DNA of 64,000 nt from Hyphomonas sp. (lineage in GTDB: Bacteria > Pseudomonadota > Alphaproteobacteria > Caulobacterales > Hyphomonadaceae). The position numbers were made by a program, and so were the translations under genes. The DNA lies in assembly GCA_013791775.1 (NCBI GenBank), contig VMTE01000037.1:124001-188000 (forward strand). Reading direction: 5' to 3'. A model generated the notes under the pieces. It did not search any database, was not told the origin of the DNA, and saw only the letters and a list, made by a program, of their open reading frames with translations. This document shows positions 17,289-25,635 of the stretch, in pieces. Each line of letters begins with the position of its first letter. Positions within the stretch are counted from its first letter, which is position 1.

Positions 17289-18929
17289 ATGCCCGACGCA
17301 GACGCCCCCGCGCCCTTCTCCATTCCGCTGTTCCGGCGAATCTGGACCGCGAACGTCTCGTCCCAGTTCGGCGGGCAGATCCAGAGCGTCGGGGCCGCCT
17401 GGCTGATGGTGCAGCTGGGCGGCAGCCAGACGCAGATTGCGCTTGTCGCGGCGTCGGTCACGTTGCCGATCCTGTTCGTGGCGCTGCTGGCGGGCGCGAT
17501 CGCCGACAATTTCCCGCGCCGGACGGTGATGCTGTCGGCGCAGGTCTACATGTTTACCCTGTCGGTCGTCCTCTGCATTCTTGCCTGGACCGGCGCACTG
17601 ACGCCGTGGCTGTTGCTGGCGTTCACCTTTCTCATCGGATGCGGCATGGCGATGAATGCGCCGTCCTGGCAGGCCACGGTCGGAGATATCGTTCCGCGCG
17701 GCACGATTGCCAGCGCGGTCGCGATGAACAGCATGGGTTTCAACATCGCACGCTCGGCGGGCCCGGCTTTCGGCGGCGCGGTCGTGGCCGCATTCGGCGC
17801 CGCCGCAGCCTTCACGCTCAATGCCGTCAGCTATATCGGGCTGATTGCCGTGTTGATCAGGTGGCGGCCGCCCGAGCCCGACAAGCCCATCCTGCGCGAA
17901 AGCCTCGGCAGTGCCATGGTGGCCGGGCTGCAATATGTGGCGCTGTCTCCGCCGATCCGGCGCACGATGTTCCGGGGCGCCCTGTTCGGTATCGGCGCCG
18001 GCTCGGTCACCTCCCTGATGCCGCTCGTGGCCAGAGATCTCGTTCACGGCGGCGCGGTGACGTTCGGCCTGTTGCTCGGCGCGTTCGGGGTCGGCGCGGT
18101 GGTGGGGGCGGTCTCCAATAGCCGCCTGCGGCGCCGGGTTTCGAACGAAGTGGCGGTCCGCCTGTCCGTGAGCCTGCTGATCGCCGGCGTCGTCATTGCC
18201 GCGCTGAGCCCGTCGCTCTGGCTGACGATGTTCGGCCTGCTTCTCGGGGGATGGGGCTGGCTGATCACGGTCGCCACGATGAACGTGGCCGTGCAAATGT
18301 CGGCCCCGCGCTGGGTTGTCGGCCGAGCCCTTTCCCTCTACCAGATGGCGACCTTTGGCGCGATGGCGGGCAGTAGCTGGACGAGCGGGCTACTCTCCGA
18401 GCACTACGGCGCCGGGCCCGCATTGCTGATCATGTCCGGGGTCCTCGCGGTGAGCCTGGTCGCGGGCCTGTTCTTCCAGCTGCCTGAAGTTGACCACCTC
18501 AATCTGGACCCGGTCGGCCGCTGGCAGACGCCGTTCACCAAGGTCGATATCGAGCCCCGGAGCGGGCCGATCCGTCTGACCCTCCAATACCGGATTTCCG
18601 AAGCCGATATTCCCGCGTTCATTTCCGCGATGAGCGAGCGCCGGCGGATCCGGCAGCGGGACGGCGCCAAGGACTGGGTCCTGTCGCGGGACCTCGCGGA
18701 CGCAGAGCTCTGGGTCGAGCAATACCGGTTCGCGCGCTGGGCCGATTATGTGCGCCACAACGAACGCCGGACCCACGCCGATGACGACAGCCTGGCCGCC
18801 ATCAAGGCCTTGCACAAAGGCGCGTGGCCGCCGGACGTGCATCGCTACCTGGAGCGGCAGGCCAACAACCTGACGATCCGCCCCGGCCTGCCGGTCGACA
18901 CCACGATCGACCCGACGCGATCATCCTGA
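17289..18929 (+). CDS. MFS exporter (EntS/MFS_3-like) with C-terminal cytoplasmic domain
   Basis: 546 residues from the ATG at 17289 (MPDADAPAPFSIPLFRRIW). About 12 hydrophobic segments occupy residues 15-405. The loop 2-3 motif is GAIADNFPRRTVML, a variant of the MFS G-x-x-x-D-R-x-G-R-R signature. The C-terminal 130 residues are soluble and contain an antibiotic-biosynthesis-monooxygenase-like fold (IRLTLQYRISEADIPAFISAMSE), a fusion common in MFS_3 proteins. Related proteins export siderophores or small toxic compounds by proton antiport; the substrate here is unknown. The longer frame upstream (from 17184) is discounted because its translation before this Met does not resemble the family. 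It is likely regulated by the divergent XRE protein. Confidence 0.87.
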   Translation: MPDADAPAPFSIPLFRRIWTANVSSQFGGQIQSVGAAWLMVQLGGSQTQIALVAASVTLPILFVALLAGAIADNFPRRTVMLSAQVYMFTLSVVLCILAWTGALTPWLLLAFTFLIGCGMAMNAPSWQATVGDIVPRGTIASAVAMNSMGFNIARSAGPAFGGAVVAAFGAAAAFTLNAVSYIGLIAVLIRWRPPEPDKPILRESLGSAMVAGLQYVALSPPIRRTMFRGALFGIGAGSVTSLMPLVARDLVHGGAVTFGLLLGAFGVGAVVGAVSNSRLRRRVSNEVAVRLSVSLLIAGVVIAALSPSLWLTMFGLLLGGWGWLITVATMNVAVQMSAPRWVVGRALSLYQMATFGAMAGSSWTSGLLSEHYGAGPALLIMSGVLAVSLVAGLFFQLPEVDHLNLDPVGRWQTPFTKVDIEPRSGPIRLTLQYRISEADIPAFISAMSERRRIRQRDGAKDWVLSRDLADAELWVEQYRFARWADYVRHNERRTHADDDSLAAIKALHKGAWPPDVHRYLERQANNLTIRPGLPVDTTIDPTRSS

Positions 18930-18936
18930 ATGGGAG

Positions 18937-19012
18937 TGGTGCCGGCAACAGGACTCGAACCCGTGACCCCCTGATTACAAATCAGGTGCTCTACCAGCTG
19001 AGCTATGCCGGC
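18937..19012 (-). tRNA. tRNA-Thr (anticodon UGU)
   Basis: A 76-nt cloverleaf on the minus strand. The acceptor GCCGGCA pairs with TGCCGGC, followed by discriminator A and an encoded CCA at 18937-18939. The D arm is GCTC-AGCTGGTA-GAGC. The anticodon stem is CCTGA/TCAGG with loop TTTGTAA, giving TGT in the centre. The T arm is ACGGG-TTCGAGT-CCTGT with one G-U pair. All stems are complete, so it should be functional. Confidence 0.97.
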
Positions 19013-19021
19013 ACGGTTTTG

Positions 19022-19050
19022 GCGTTACCGGAATCCCCCTGCCCGCGCAA
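19022..19050 (-). promoter_or_regulatory. Candidate promoter of tRNA-Thr
   Basis: On the minus strand, TTGCGC (19045-19050) and TAACGC (19022-19027) are separated by 17 bases. The mature tRNA 5' end lies 10 bases downstream of the second box. Spacing is right, but the boxes are only moderately like consensus. Confidence 0.4.
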
Positions 19051-19156
19051 GCTGGCCGCCTGCAGGAAGCCCGGCCGCCGCGCCGGACGCTTTCCTTTGG
19101 CGCTCAGGGCGTTAAAAGGCGCAATTCCCTGACCCAGAAGGCTTTGAAGCGTCCCC

Positions 19157-20884
19157 ATGACCCAGCCCCGGCGTATCCTCATCACATCGGCCCTGCCCTA
19201 CATCAACGGCGTCAAGCATCTCGGCAACCTGGCCGGCTCGATGCTGCCGGCCGATGTGTATGCCCGCGTGATGCGGCTGAAGGGCCACGAGGTGACGTAT
19301 ATCTGCGCCACCGACGAACACGGCACGCCGGCGGAACTGGCCGCGCAGGCCGCTGGCATGAGCGTGCAGGCCTATTGCGACGAGCAGTACGACATCCAGC
19401 GCGCCGCCGGAGAAGGCTTCCGGCTGTCCTATGACTGGTTCGGACGCACCTCCCGACCGGCCAACCACAAGCTGACCCAGCATTTTGCCCAGGCGCTTGA
19501 GAAGGCCGGGCTGATCAAGGCGCAGACCTCGAAACAGGTCTACGCCGTCGATGATGGCCGCTTCCTGCCGGACCGGTATGTTGAAGGCACCTGCCCGCAT
19601 TGCGGGTTCGAGAAAGCGCGCGGCGACCAGTGCGACAATTGCGGCACGCTTCTCGATCCGGTCGATCTGATCAATCCGTACTCGGCCGTCTCCGGAAGCC
19701 GGAATATTGAAGTGCGCGATACTGAGCACCTCTACCTGCAGCAGACCGGCATGCAGGACACGATCCGCGCCTGGGTCAACGAAAAGGGAAAGGCCTGGCC
19801 CTCGCTGGCCGTGTCGATTGCCAACAAATGGCTCGATGAAGGCCTGATCGCCCGTTCGATCACACGCGACCTGAGCTGGGGCGTGAAGGTAACGTCCGCC
19901 GACGGATCGCCTCGGCCGGGCTATGAGAACAAGGTGTTCTATGTTTGGTTCGATGCGCCCATTGGCTACATCTCCGCCACGCAGGAATGGGCCGAGGCCA
20001 CCGGCAATGACTGGGAGAAACTCTGGAAGCGTGACAAGGGCGCCGACCAGACCGAATACGTCCAGTTCATGGGCAAGGACAATGTCGCGTTCCATACAGT
20101 CAGCTTCCCGGTCACCCTGCTCGGCTCGGCAGAGCCCTGGAAAACCGTCGACAAGCTGAAGGCCTTCAACTGGGTTACCTGGTATGGCGGCAAGTTCTCG
20201 ACCTCAAACAAGCGCGGCGTGTTCATGGACCAGGCGCTGGGTCTTCTGCCTGCGGACTATTGGCGCTGGTACCTGATCGCCAACGCGCCGGAAGGCTCGG
20301 ACGCGGCCTTTACATGGGAAGGCTTCCAGAGCGCCGTGAACTCGGACCTGGCCAACGTGCTCGGCAATTTCGTCAACCGGATCACAAAGTATTGCGCGTC
20401 CAAATTCGACGGCAAGGTGCCGGAAACGGGCGAGCCCGGCGAGGCCGAGGCCTGGATGGCCAATGAACTCGCCGTCCGCCTGAAGGCGCTGGACGAGCAC
20501 TATGAAGCGATGGAATTCCGCAAGGCCGCCGCCGAGACGCGCGCGATCTGGGCCGCCGGCAACGAGTATCTCACCAAGGCGGAGCCCTGGGTGAAGTACA
20601 AGTCGGATGTGAACGGCGCCGCCGTTGGCGTGCGCGCCGGCATCAACCTCGCCGCCATCTTCGCCATCATTGCCCAGCCGATCATTCCGGACGCCGCCGC
20701 GAAGGTGCTCGACGCGCTGGGCATCCCGGCAGGCAACCGCCGCTGGCCGGCATGGGACGACACGGCGCTGCTGGACGCCATTCCGCGCGGCGCACCGATC
20801 ACGCCGCCCGATGTGTTGTTCCAGAAGATCGAGGACACGCAGGTCGCCGAATGGACCGAGCGGTTCGGCGGAGGTCAGGGCTGA
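19157..20884 (+). CDS. metG: Methionyl-tRNA synthetase
   Basis: 575 residues; charges tRNA-Met in the cytoplasm. The class I HIGH-like motif is in PYINGVKHLGNL near residue 14. A knuckle of four cysteines is in CPHCGFEKARGDQCDNCG (about 146-162). The KMSKS loop appears as KFSTSNKRG near 346, the variant usual in the MetG1 type. The anticodon-binding helical domain fills the C-terminus; there is no C-terminal tRNA-binding (CsaA-like) domain, which accounts for the length below 600. The start follows directly after a short leader 145 bases from the divergent tRNA gene. The downstream GFA-fold gene begins 4 bases after the stop. Confidence 0.98.
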   Translation: MTQPRRILITSALPYINGVKHLGNLAGSMLPADVYARVMRLKGHEVTYICATDEHGTPAELAAQAAGMSVQAYCDEQYDIQRAAGEGFRLSYDWFGRTSRPANHKLTQHFAQALEKAGLIKAQTSKQVYAVDDGRFLPDRYVEGTCPHCGFEKARGDQCDNCGTLLDPVDLINPYSAVSGSRNIEVRDTEHLYLQQTGMQDTIRAWVNEKGKAWPSLAVSIANKWLDEGLIARSITRDLSWGVKVTSADGSPRPGYENKVFYVWFDAPIGYISATQEWAEATGNDWEKLWKRDKGADQTEYVQFMGKDNVAFHTVSFPVTLLGSAEPWKTVDKLKAFNWVTWYGGKFSTSNKRGVFMDQALGLLPADYWRWYLIANAPEGSDAAFTWEGFQSAVNSDLANVLGNFVNRITKYCASKFDGKVPETGEPGEAEAWMANELAVRLKALDEHYEAMEFRKAAAETRAIWAAGNEYLTKAEPWVKYKSDVNGAAVGVRAGINLAAIFAIIAQPIIPDAAAKVLDALGIPAGNRRWPAWDDTALLDAIPRGAPITPPDVLFQKIEDTQVAEWTERFGGGQG

Positions 20885-20888
20885 GGCG

Positions 20889-21371
20889 ATGACACAGGTT
20901 CGGACAGGCGGATGTCAGTGTGGCCGGATCCGGTTCCGGGCGGCCAGCCTGCGTGACAACTCGCATGTGTGCCACTGCCGGATGTGTCAGAAGGCGACCG
21001 GCAACTTCTTTGCAGCCCTTGTGGGCGTTCCGCTCACGGACTTTGTCTGGACACGCGGCACACCTGCCGTGTTCCGGAGCTCTGCCAAGGTGCAGCGCGG
21101 CTTCTGCCGGGACTGCGGTACATCTCTCTTCTTCCGGCACGACGACAACCATCATGTTTCGATGAGCATCGGCGCATTTGACGAGCCGGCGTCGATTCCG
21201 CTGGATTTCCAGTTGGGTATGGAGGGCCGCTTGCCGCAGATCGACCAGTTGCCCGGGCTGAAACATTACGGAACGACCGAGCAGACGATGCCTGAAGCAG
21301 CGCCCCGTATCCGCGCTAGCAACAATCAGCATCCGGACCATGACACAGCCGACTGGACTCCCAAGGCCTGA
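20889..21371 (+). CDS. GFA/CENP-V fold zinc protein (glutathione-dependent formaldehyde-activating-like)
   Basis: 160 residues. Zinc-ligand cysteines are in GGCQCGRIRF (residues 8-17), HCRMCQKATGNFF (about 31-43) and FCRDCGTSLFF (about 75-85), the full pattern of the GFA family. Most family members have no proven enzyme activity despite the name. The gene is 4 bases downstream of metG and probably co-transcribed with it, with a functional link uncertain. It ends 10 bases from the convergent aldo/keto reductase. Confidence 0.92.
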   Translation: MTQVRTGGCQCGRIRFRAASLRDNSHVCHCRMCQKATGNFFAALVGVPLTDFVWTRGTPAVFRSSAKVQRGFCRDCGTSLFFRHDDNHHVSMSIGAFDEPASIPLDFQLGMEGRLPQIDQLPGLKHYGTTEQTMPEAAPRIRASNNQHPDHDTADWTPKA

Positions 21372-21381
21372 CGACGAGCGT

Positions 21382-22395
21382 TCAGGCGCCCTTCTCGAAA
21401 TCGAACATTTCGGTGGTGACGCTCGCCTGCCCCATCGGGTTGTAGCGCGGCCCGGCCGCCCGTTCCGGTGCGAAGTGCCGGTCGAGCCGCGCCACCATCG
21501 CCGCAGTAAGGGTCACCTCTGCCGCGTTGTGGTTCTCGGCCAGATGTGCGGACTTCGTGGTTCCGGGGATCGGAATGACATGGTCGCCCTTGGCGAGCGT
21601 CCAGGCAATCGCGAGCTGGGCGACAGTGCAGCCAGCTTCTGACGCGGCGGTGCGGGCCTCGTCCAGCAAGGCGAGGTTCTGAGGGTAGAAATCAGGACTG
21701 AAGCGCGGAAACAGGGTTCGCCGCATGTCGGTCTCGTGGAACTTGGCCGGATCGGCGGGCGGATCGGCCAGGAAGCCCCGGCCGACCGGCGAGAAGGCCA
21801 CGAACGCCGTGCCCAGTTCGGCGCAGACGTCCAACACGGCGATTTCTGGATTGCGCACCCAGAGCGAATATTCCGACTGCATGGCCGCCACGGGGTGGAC
21901 GGCGTGCGCACGGCGCAGTTGGTCAGCCCCCATCTCCGACAGACCGATGAAACGGATCTTTCCCTCGGCCACGAGATCAGCAAGCGCCCCCGCGGAATCT
22001 TCGATCGGAACTTTCGGATCGGGCCGGTGAAGATAATACAGGTCAATCACGTCCGTACGCAGACGTTTCAGGCTCGCCTCGCAGGCCGACTTGATGGATT
22101 CCGGCCGGGCGTCGAGATAGCGCGAACCGTCACGAACGCCGAGCACACACTTGCTGGCGAGGAAATACTCCTTCCGGCGATGGCCAAGGGTTTCGCCGAT
22201 CAGCTCCTCGCTGCGGCCGAGGCCGTAGATCGTGGCCGTGTCGAGGAAATCGCAGCCGAGATCGAGCGCCTGCAACAGCAGGGCCCGGGCGTCCGTTTCA
22301 TCAATCGGAGGACCGTAGGCGTGCGTGATGTTCATGCAGCCAAGGCCGACCGGATGCACATCCCGGTCGCCGATGCGGCGCGTTCTTGTTGTCAT
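21382..22395 (-). CDS. Aldo/keto reductase
   Basis: 337 residues with a TIM-barrel AKR signature. The catalytic tetrad is visible as Asp in FLDTATIYG (about 50), Tyr in the same motif (about 55), Lys in FLASKCVLG (about 82) and His in YYLHRPDP (about 120). NADPH-binding residues lie near IPIPGTTKSAHLAEN. It belongs to the subgroup of general aldehyde/ketone reductases such as YhdN/IolS-like proteins; the substrate is not deducible. It starts 4 bases after the stop of the upstream acyl-CoA ligase on the same strand, so the two form a two-gene operon. Confidence 0.93.
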   Translation of the reverse strand: MTTRTRRIGDRDVHPVGLGCMNITHAYGPPIDETDARALLLQALDLGCDFLDTATIYGLGRSEELIGETLGHRRKEYFLASKCVLGVRDGSRYLDARPESIKSACEASLKRLRTDVIDLYYLHRPDPKVPIEDSAGALADLVAEGKIRFIGLSEMGADQLRRAHAVHPVAAMQSEYSLWVRNPEIAVLDVCAELGTAFVAFSPVGRGFLADPPADPAKFHETDMRRTLFPRFSPDFYPQNLALLDEARTAASEAGCTVAQLAIAWTLAKGDHVIPIPGTTKSAHLAENHNAAEVTLTAAMVARLDRHFAPERAAGPRYNPMGQASVTTEMFDFEKGA

Positions 22396-22399
22396 GCGT

Positions 22400-24148
22400 T
22401 CAGGCTCTCGCGGTGAAACGTTGGCGGAGTTCGGCTTTCAGGATCTTGCCGTTTGCGTTGCGCGGCAGCGGATCAGACTGGAACTGGATTTCGACCGGCA
22501 CCTTGAACGCCGCAAGCGTGGCGGCAACGTGAGCCCGCAGCTCAGCCTCCGTGGCGGTTTTGCCCGGCTTCAGCTGTACCACTGCACCGACTTCCTCGCC
22601 CAGTACCTTGTGCGGGATGCCGACGACTGCCGCGTCCATGACCGCCGGGTGTTCGTACAACGCGCTTTCGACTTCGATACAGTAGATGTTTTCGCCGCCG
22701 CGGATCAGCATGTCCTTGGCACGGTCAACGAGGAACAGGAATCCTTCTTCGTCGATGCGCGCCAGGTCGCCGGTGACGACCCAGCCATTGCGGAAGGTTT
22801 CGGCCGTTGCATCGGGGCGGTTCCAGTAAAGGCGGCAGTTCATCGGGCCCTTGCACCAGAGTTCCCCGACCTCGCCTGCGGGCACCGGGTTGCCGTCCGG
22901 ATCGCAGATCTTGAGTTCAACCGCGCTGGGAGGGGCGCCCGCGCTGGACGGCCGGTTCACATAGTCTTCGCCGATATTGAGTGTCGCAGTGGCGCAGGTC
23001 TCGGTCATGCCCCAGCCATTGCCGGGGGCGGCATCCGGGAAGCGTTTCTTGATCGACGATACCAGTTCCGGCGCCGACGGGGCGCCGCCATAGGAAATCA
23101 CCTGGATGGATGACAGGTCATACTTGTCCCGGTCGGGGTGTTCGAGCAGCTGCCAGGCGATAGCGGGAACGCCGCCGATAGACGTGATCCGTTCGGCTTC
23201 AATGATCGGCAGCGCAACGCCCGCATCCCATTTAAACATCGAGACGACCTTGTCACCGCGCAGCGCAGACGGGACCAGAACGGCGAACGCGCCCGTAGCG
23301 TGGAAGAACGGGATCGACACAAGCGTGGCCCGCATGGCGTCCGGATCCGGCGCCGGAACGGGCTCACCCTTGCGCAGATACATGCGTGCCTGGCAGGTCA
23401 TCGAGTTGAACATGTTCGAGACAATCGCGCGGTGCGTGGCCAAAGCGCCCTTGGGTTTTCCCGTGGTGCCCGAGGTGTACATGATGGTCGCATCATCTTC
23501 AGGGTCGAGATCAACCGCGACCGGGCCGGGATCCGGCAAGGTGCCCCAGTCGTTGGGATGGCCGACGATGGCATCGAGCGACGAGACGCGCGGATCGGCG
23601 ATCTCCTCCACCGTGTCCCGGGCAATCAGGATGTGTTTCAGGTCCGGCAGGCGGTCCAGATGCTCGCGGATCCGCTCGTAGATCTGCGCGTCGATGATCG
23701 CGGCCTTCACGCCTGCGAAGGACAGGCCGTATTCGAGTTCCTCGGCGGTCCACCAGGAATTCATCGGCGTCGCAATCGCGCCGAGGCTGAGCGCCGCGTA
23801 GAAACCGAGCGGCCATTGCGGATAGTTGCGCATGACAATCGCCACACGGTCGCCCTTCCCGATGCCGTAGTCGGCTTTCAGGCTGTGGGCGAGCGTGCGC
23901 GCGGCCAGTTGCAGGGCGCTGAAGGTGACACGTTCATTCTCGTACACGAGATAGGTCCGAGCGCCGAACTGCGCCGCAGCGTTGTCCAGAATCGCCGGCA
24001 CGGTCGGCGGCGCATTGGTGTAGACTTTCATCGGTACGCCGCGAATGACGGCGTCCTCGATGGCGACCGGCGACCCGGGCGCCGCCAGCGCGGCGTTCGC
24101 CTCCGCAATCGACATGACAGGCCAGTTCGGGATCGCGCCTTCAGGCAT
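22400..24148 (-). CDS. Fatty-acid/acyl-CoA ligase (AMP-binding family)
   Basis: 582 residues from the ATG at 24148, chosen because GGAGGAAA lies just upstream; an ATG 33 bases earlier lacks such a site. Adenylation motifs: YTSGTTGKPKG (P-loop-like, about 247-257), GWGMTETCA (about 372), VVTGDLARIDEEGF (about 451) and the C-terminal catalytic lysine in PRNANGKILKAEL (about 565). It activates a carboxylic acid to acyl-AMP and then acyl-CoA. Length and motifs fit medium/long-chain acyl-CoA synthetases (FadD-like). It is co-transcribed with the aldo/keto reductase. Confidence 0.94.
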   Translation of the reverse strand: MPEGAIPNWPVMSIAEANAALAAPGSPVAIEDAVIRGVPMKVYTNAPPTVPAILDNAAAQFGARTYLVYENERVTFSALQLAARTLAHSLKADYGIGKGDRVAIVMRNYPQWPLGFYAALSLGAIATPMNSWWTAEELEYGLSFAGVKAAIIDAQIYERIREHLDRLPDLKHILIARDTVEEIADPRVSSLDAIVGHPNDWGTLPDPGPVAVDLDPEDDATIMYTSGTTGKPKGALATHRAIVSNMFNSMTCQARMYLRKGEPVPAPDPDAMRATLVSIPFFHATGAFAVLVPSALRGDKVVSMFKWDAGVALPIIEAERITSIGGVPAIAWQLLEHPDRDKYDLSSIQVISYGGAPSAPELVSSIKKRFPDAAPGNGWGMTETCATATLNIGEDYVNRPSSAGAPPSAVELKICDPDGNPVPAGEVGELWCKGPMNCRLYWNRPDATAETFRNGWVVTGDLARIDEEGFLFLVDRAKDMLIRGGENIYCIEVESALYEHPAVMDAAVVGIPHKVLGEEVGAVVQLKPGKTATEAELRAHVAATLAAFKVPVEIQFQSDPLPRNANGKILKAELRQRFTARA

Positions 24149-24240
24149 AAGCCATTTCCTCCGGTTTTTGATTGACCCCACAAACCATGTCTGCCGCGCA
24201 GTTTGAAGTGGCCCCGCCGCAAAATGCAGCAGTTTGGTCC

Positions 24241-24828
24241 TCAGCGGCTGCGGGCATCCAGCACCTTGTCGATATCCCGGACCGGATCGAACCGCCGGGG
24301 ACGGGCGTTCACGGCCCAGGACAGGAGCAACGGAAGGGTGAAGATCACGATTCCCAACTTGACCATCGCCGACAGCGAAACGTTGCCGGGCACGATGGGC
24401 AGGTAGAGGATCAGGAGGGCCAGCATGGAGAACGCCGCGACATTCAGGCCTAACATCAACCCGTAGAGCAACGGCTCCTCGCCGGCGGAGAACTGGGCTG
24501 CCGGATTGGCCGCCGCGACACCGGCGACGACCTCGCGGACGAGCGGGAAGAAGGTCTCGGTCCGGTCCTCGAACCGGCCGAACCCTTCAAAGTGCATGTT
24601 GGTGAGGATCAGCCGGGAGGTTTCGCCCCTCAAGTCCATGAGGAAGCGCGTAGTCTGGAACCGGCCCGGCGCGAAAGCCAGCCGGACCTTGCGGACGTTC
24701 CGGTACGGCACCGTCAGCACCAAAGTGCCATCCGGCGCGATCTGTTCGAGGCGGTCGGAACAGGCCCGCCACAGGACTTCGCTGTTCTTTGAAATCGAAG
24801 CCCTGCGGCGGTACTCTGTCCCAGACAT
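24241..24828 (-). CDS. Hypothetical membrane protein with two transmembrane helices
   Basis: 195 residues, not recognised. Residues 1-110 are soluble with beta-strand character (GTLVLTVPYRNVRKVRLAFAP, then RFLMDLRGETSRLILTN), suggesting a PH-like or small barrel domain facing the cytoplasm. Two adjacent hydrophobic segments follow (about 122-145 and 150-170) and a short basic tail. The design is a soluble sensor/adapter fused to a hairpin anchor. It is 33 bases downstream of the lipoprotein gene at 24862, so they may share a transcript. Confidence 0.7.
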   Translation of the reverse strand: MSGTEYRRRASISKNSEVLWRACSDRLEQIAPDGTLVLTVPYRNVRKVRLAFAPGRFQTTRFLMDLRGETSRLILTNMHFEGFGRFEDRTETFFPLVREVVAGVAAANPAAQFSAGEEPLLYGLMLGLNVAAFSMLALLILYLPIVPGNVSLSAMVKLGIVIFTLPLLLSWAVNARPRRFDPVRDIDKVLDARSR

Positions 24829-24861
24829 CTTGCGTCACTCCCCGTTGAGCGACGCTAACGG

Positions 24862-25515
24862 CTATTTCCCGAAATCGCAAAAGCGAAGGTTGCGGACGGT
24901 TGCATCCCGGTCGGTCACCGAATAGGCGCGGCCTGTGAGGTTGGAGTCGTCACACAGATAGCCGATCTGGTACATCGCGAGCAGTTCCTCGTTGCCCGGC
25001 AGGATGTCGTTAGCGACCATCACGTCGATGGCCTGCTGGTGGCGGCCGAGGTTGAACAGCGCGGCGAATTCTTCCGAACGTGTCGTATCAACGGATTCGG
25101 TCGTTGCGATGTAATCGGCAATCGCCTTCTGAACCGCCGGCAGGTCAGCGGCCGCTTTGGCAGCGGCGCTGGTTTCCTCATAGTCGGCGAGGACTTCGTT
25201 GAAGTAGGCGGCCGCGCCTTCGGCATTGTAGCCGGTCGGCGAGGCGCTGAGATAACCCAGCTTGTACAGCGTGCTGGCGATCTGGTCCGGGGTCAGGCTG
25301 GTGTCGCCGACCAGCTGCATGAGGCGCTGGATGGCCGTGGGCGTGTTCCCGGCAGCGACGAGTTCATCGGCGGTCTGGAACGCGAGATCATAGGGCGAGA
25401 GCACGACGACTGTTTCGGTCGCTTCGGATTCGGATCTGACGGGTGTGTCGGTGGACGAGGCACAGGCACCCAGCACAAGGGCGGACGCAACAGCAAGCAG
25501 GAGGGGACGAAGCAT
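24862..25515 (-). CDS. Lipoprotein, alpha-helical (TPR-like)
   Basis: 217 residues. The signal peptide MLRPLLLAVASALVLGAC ends in a clean lipobox LGAC, so the mature protein is expected to be lipidated at Cys18. The mature part is helical with repeated pairs of amphipathic helices (for example LVAAGNTPTAIQRLMQLVG, and ALFNLGRHQQAIDVMVAND), as in tetratricopeptide proteins. Two cysteines near the C-terminus (CDDSN and RFCDFGK) could form a disulphide. ATG at 25515 has GGAGA upstream. No known family could be named; a role in envelope assembly is only a guess. Confidence 0.75.
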   Translation of the reverse strand: MLRPLLLAVASALVLGACASSTDTPVRSESEATETVVVLSPYDLAFQTADELVAAGNTPTAIQRLMQLVGDTSLTPDQIASTLYKLGYLSASPTGYNAEGAAAYFNEVLADYEETSAAAKAAADLPAVQKAIADYIATTESVDTTRSEEFAALFNLGRHQQAIDVMVANDILPGNEELLAMYQIGYLCDDSNLTGRAYSVTDRDATVRNLRFCDFGK

Positions 25516-25535
25516 CGGTATTCTCCGTTGATAAT

Positions 25536-25573
25536 CAGGGGGCCGCGCGGAACAAAATGTGCGCAGCCCCCTG
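25536..25573. other. Strong hairpin between dxs and the lipoprotein gene
   Basis: The arms 25536-25543 (CAGGGGGC) and 25566-25573 (GCCCCCTG) are perfectly complementary. One mismatch and a further GCGC/GCGC pairing (25545-25548 with 25561-25564) close a 12-base A-rich loop. No T run follows on either strand. It may terminate dxs transcription (minus strand, 63 bases past the stop) or form a leader structure 20 bases before the lipoprotein start. Confidence 0.6.
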
Positions 25574-25635
25574 CTTACCTTCCCAAAATGCGCCGCAACA
25601 GGTCCGAACTGAGGTCAAACTGTGGCGTGTAGCCC

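Noticed and set aside
16758..18296. A 512-codon minus-strand frame antisense to the MFS gene
   Set aside because: Only the last 116 codons resemble a protein (the XRE regulator). The rest is rich in Arg, Gln and His typical of the antisense of a GC-rich gene.
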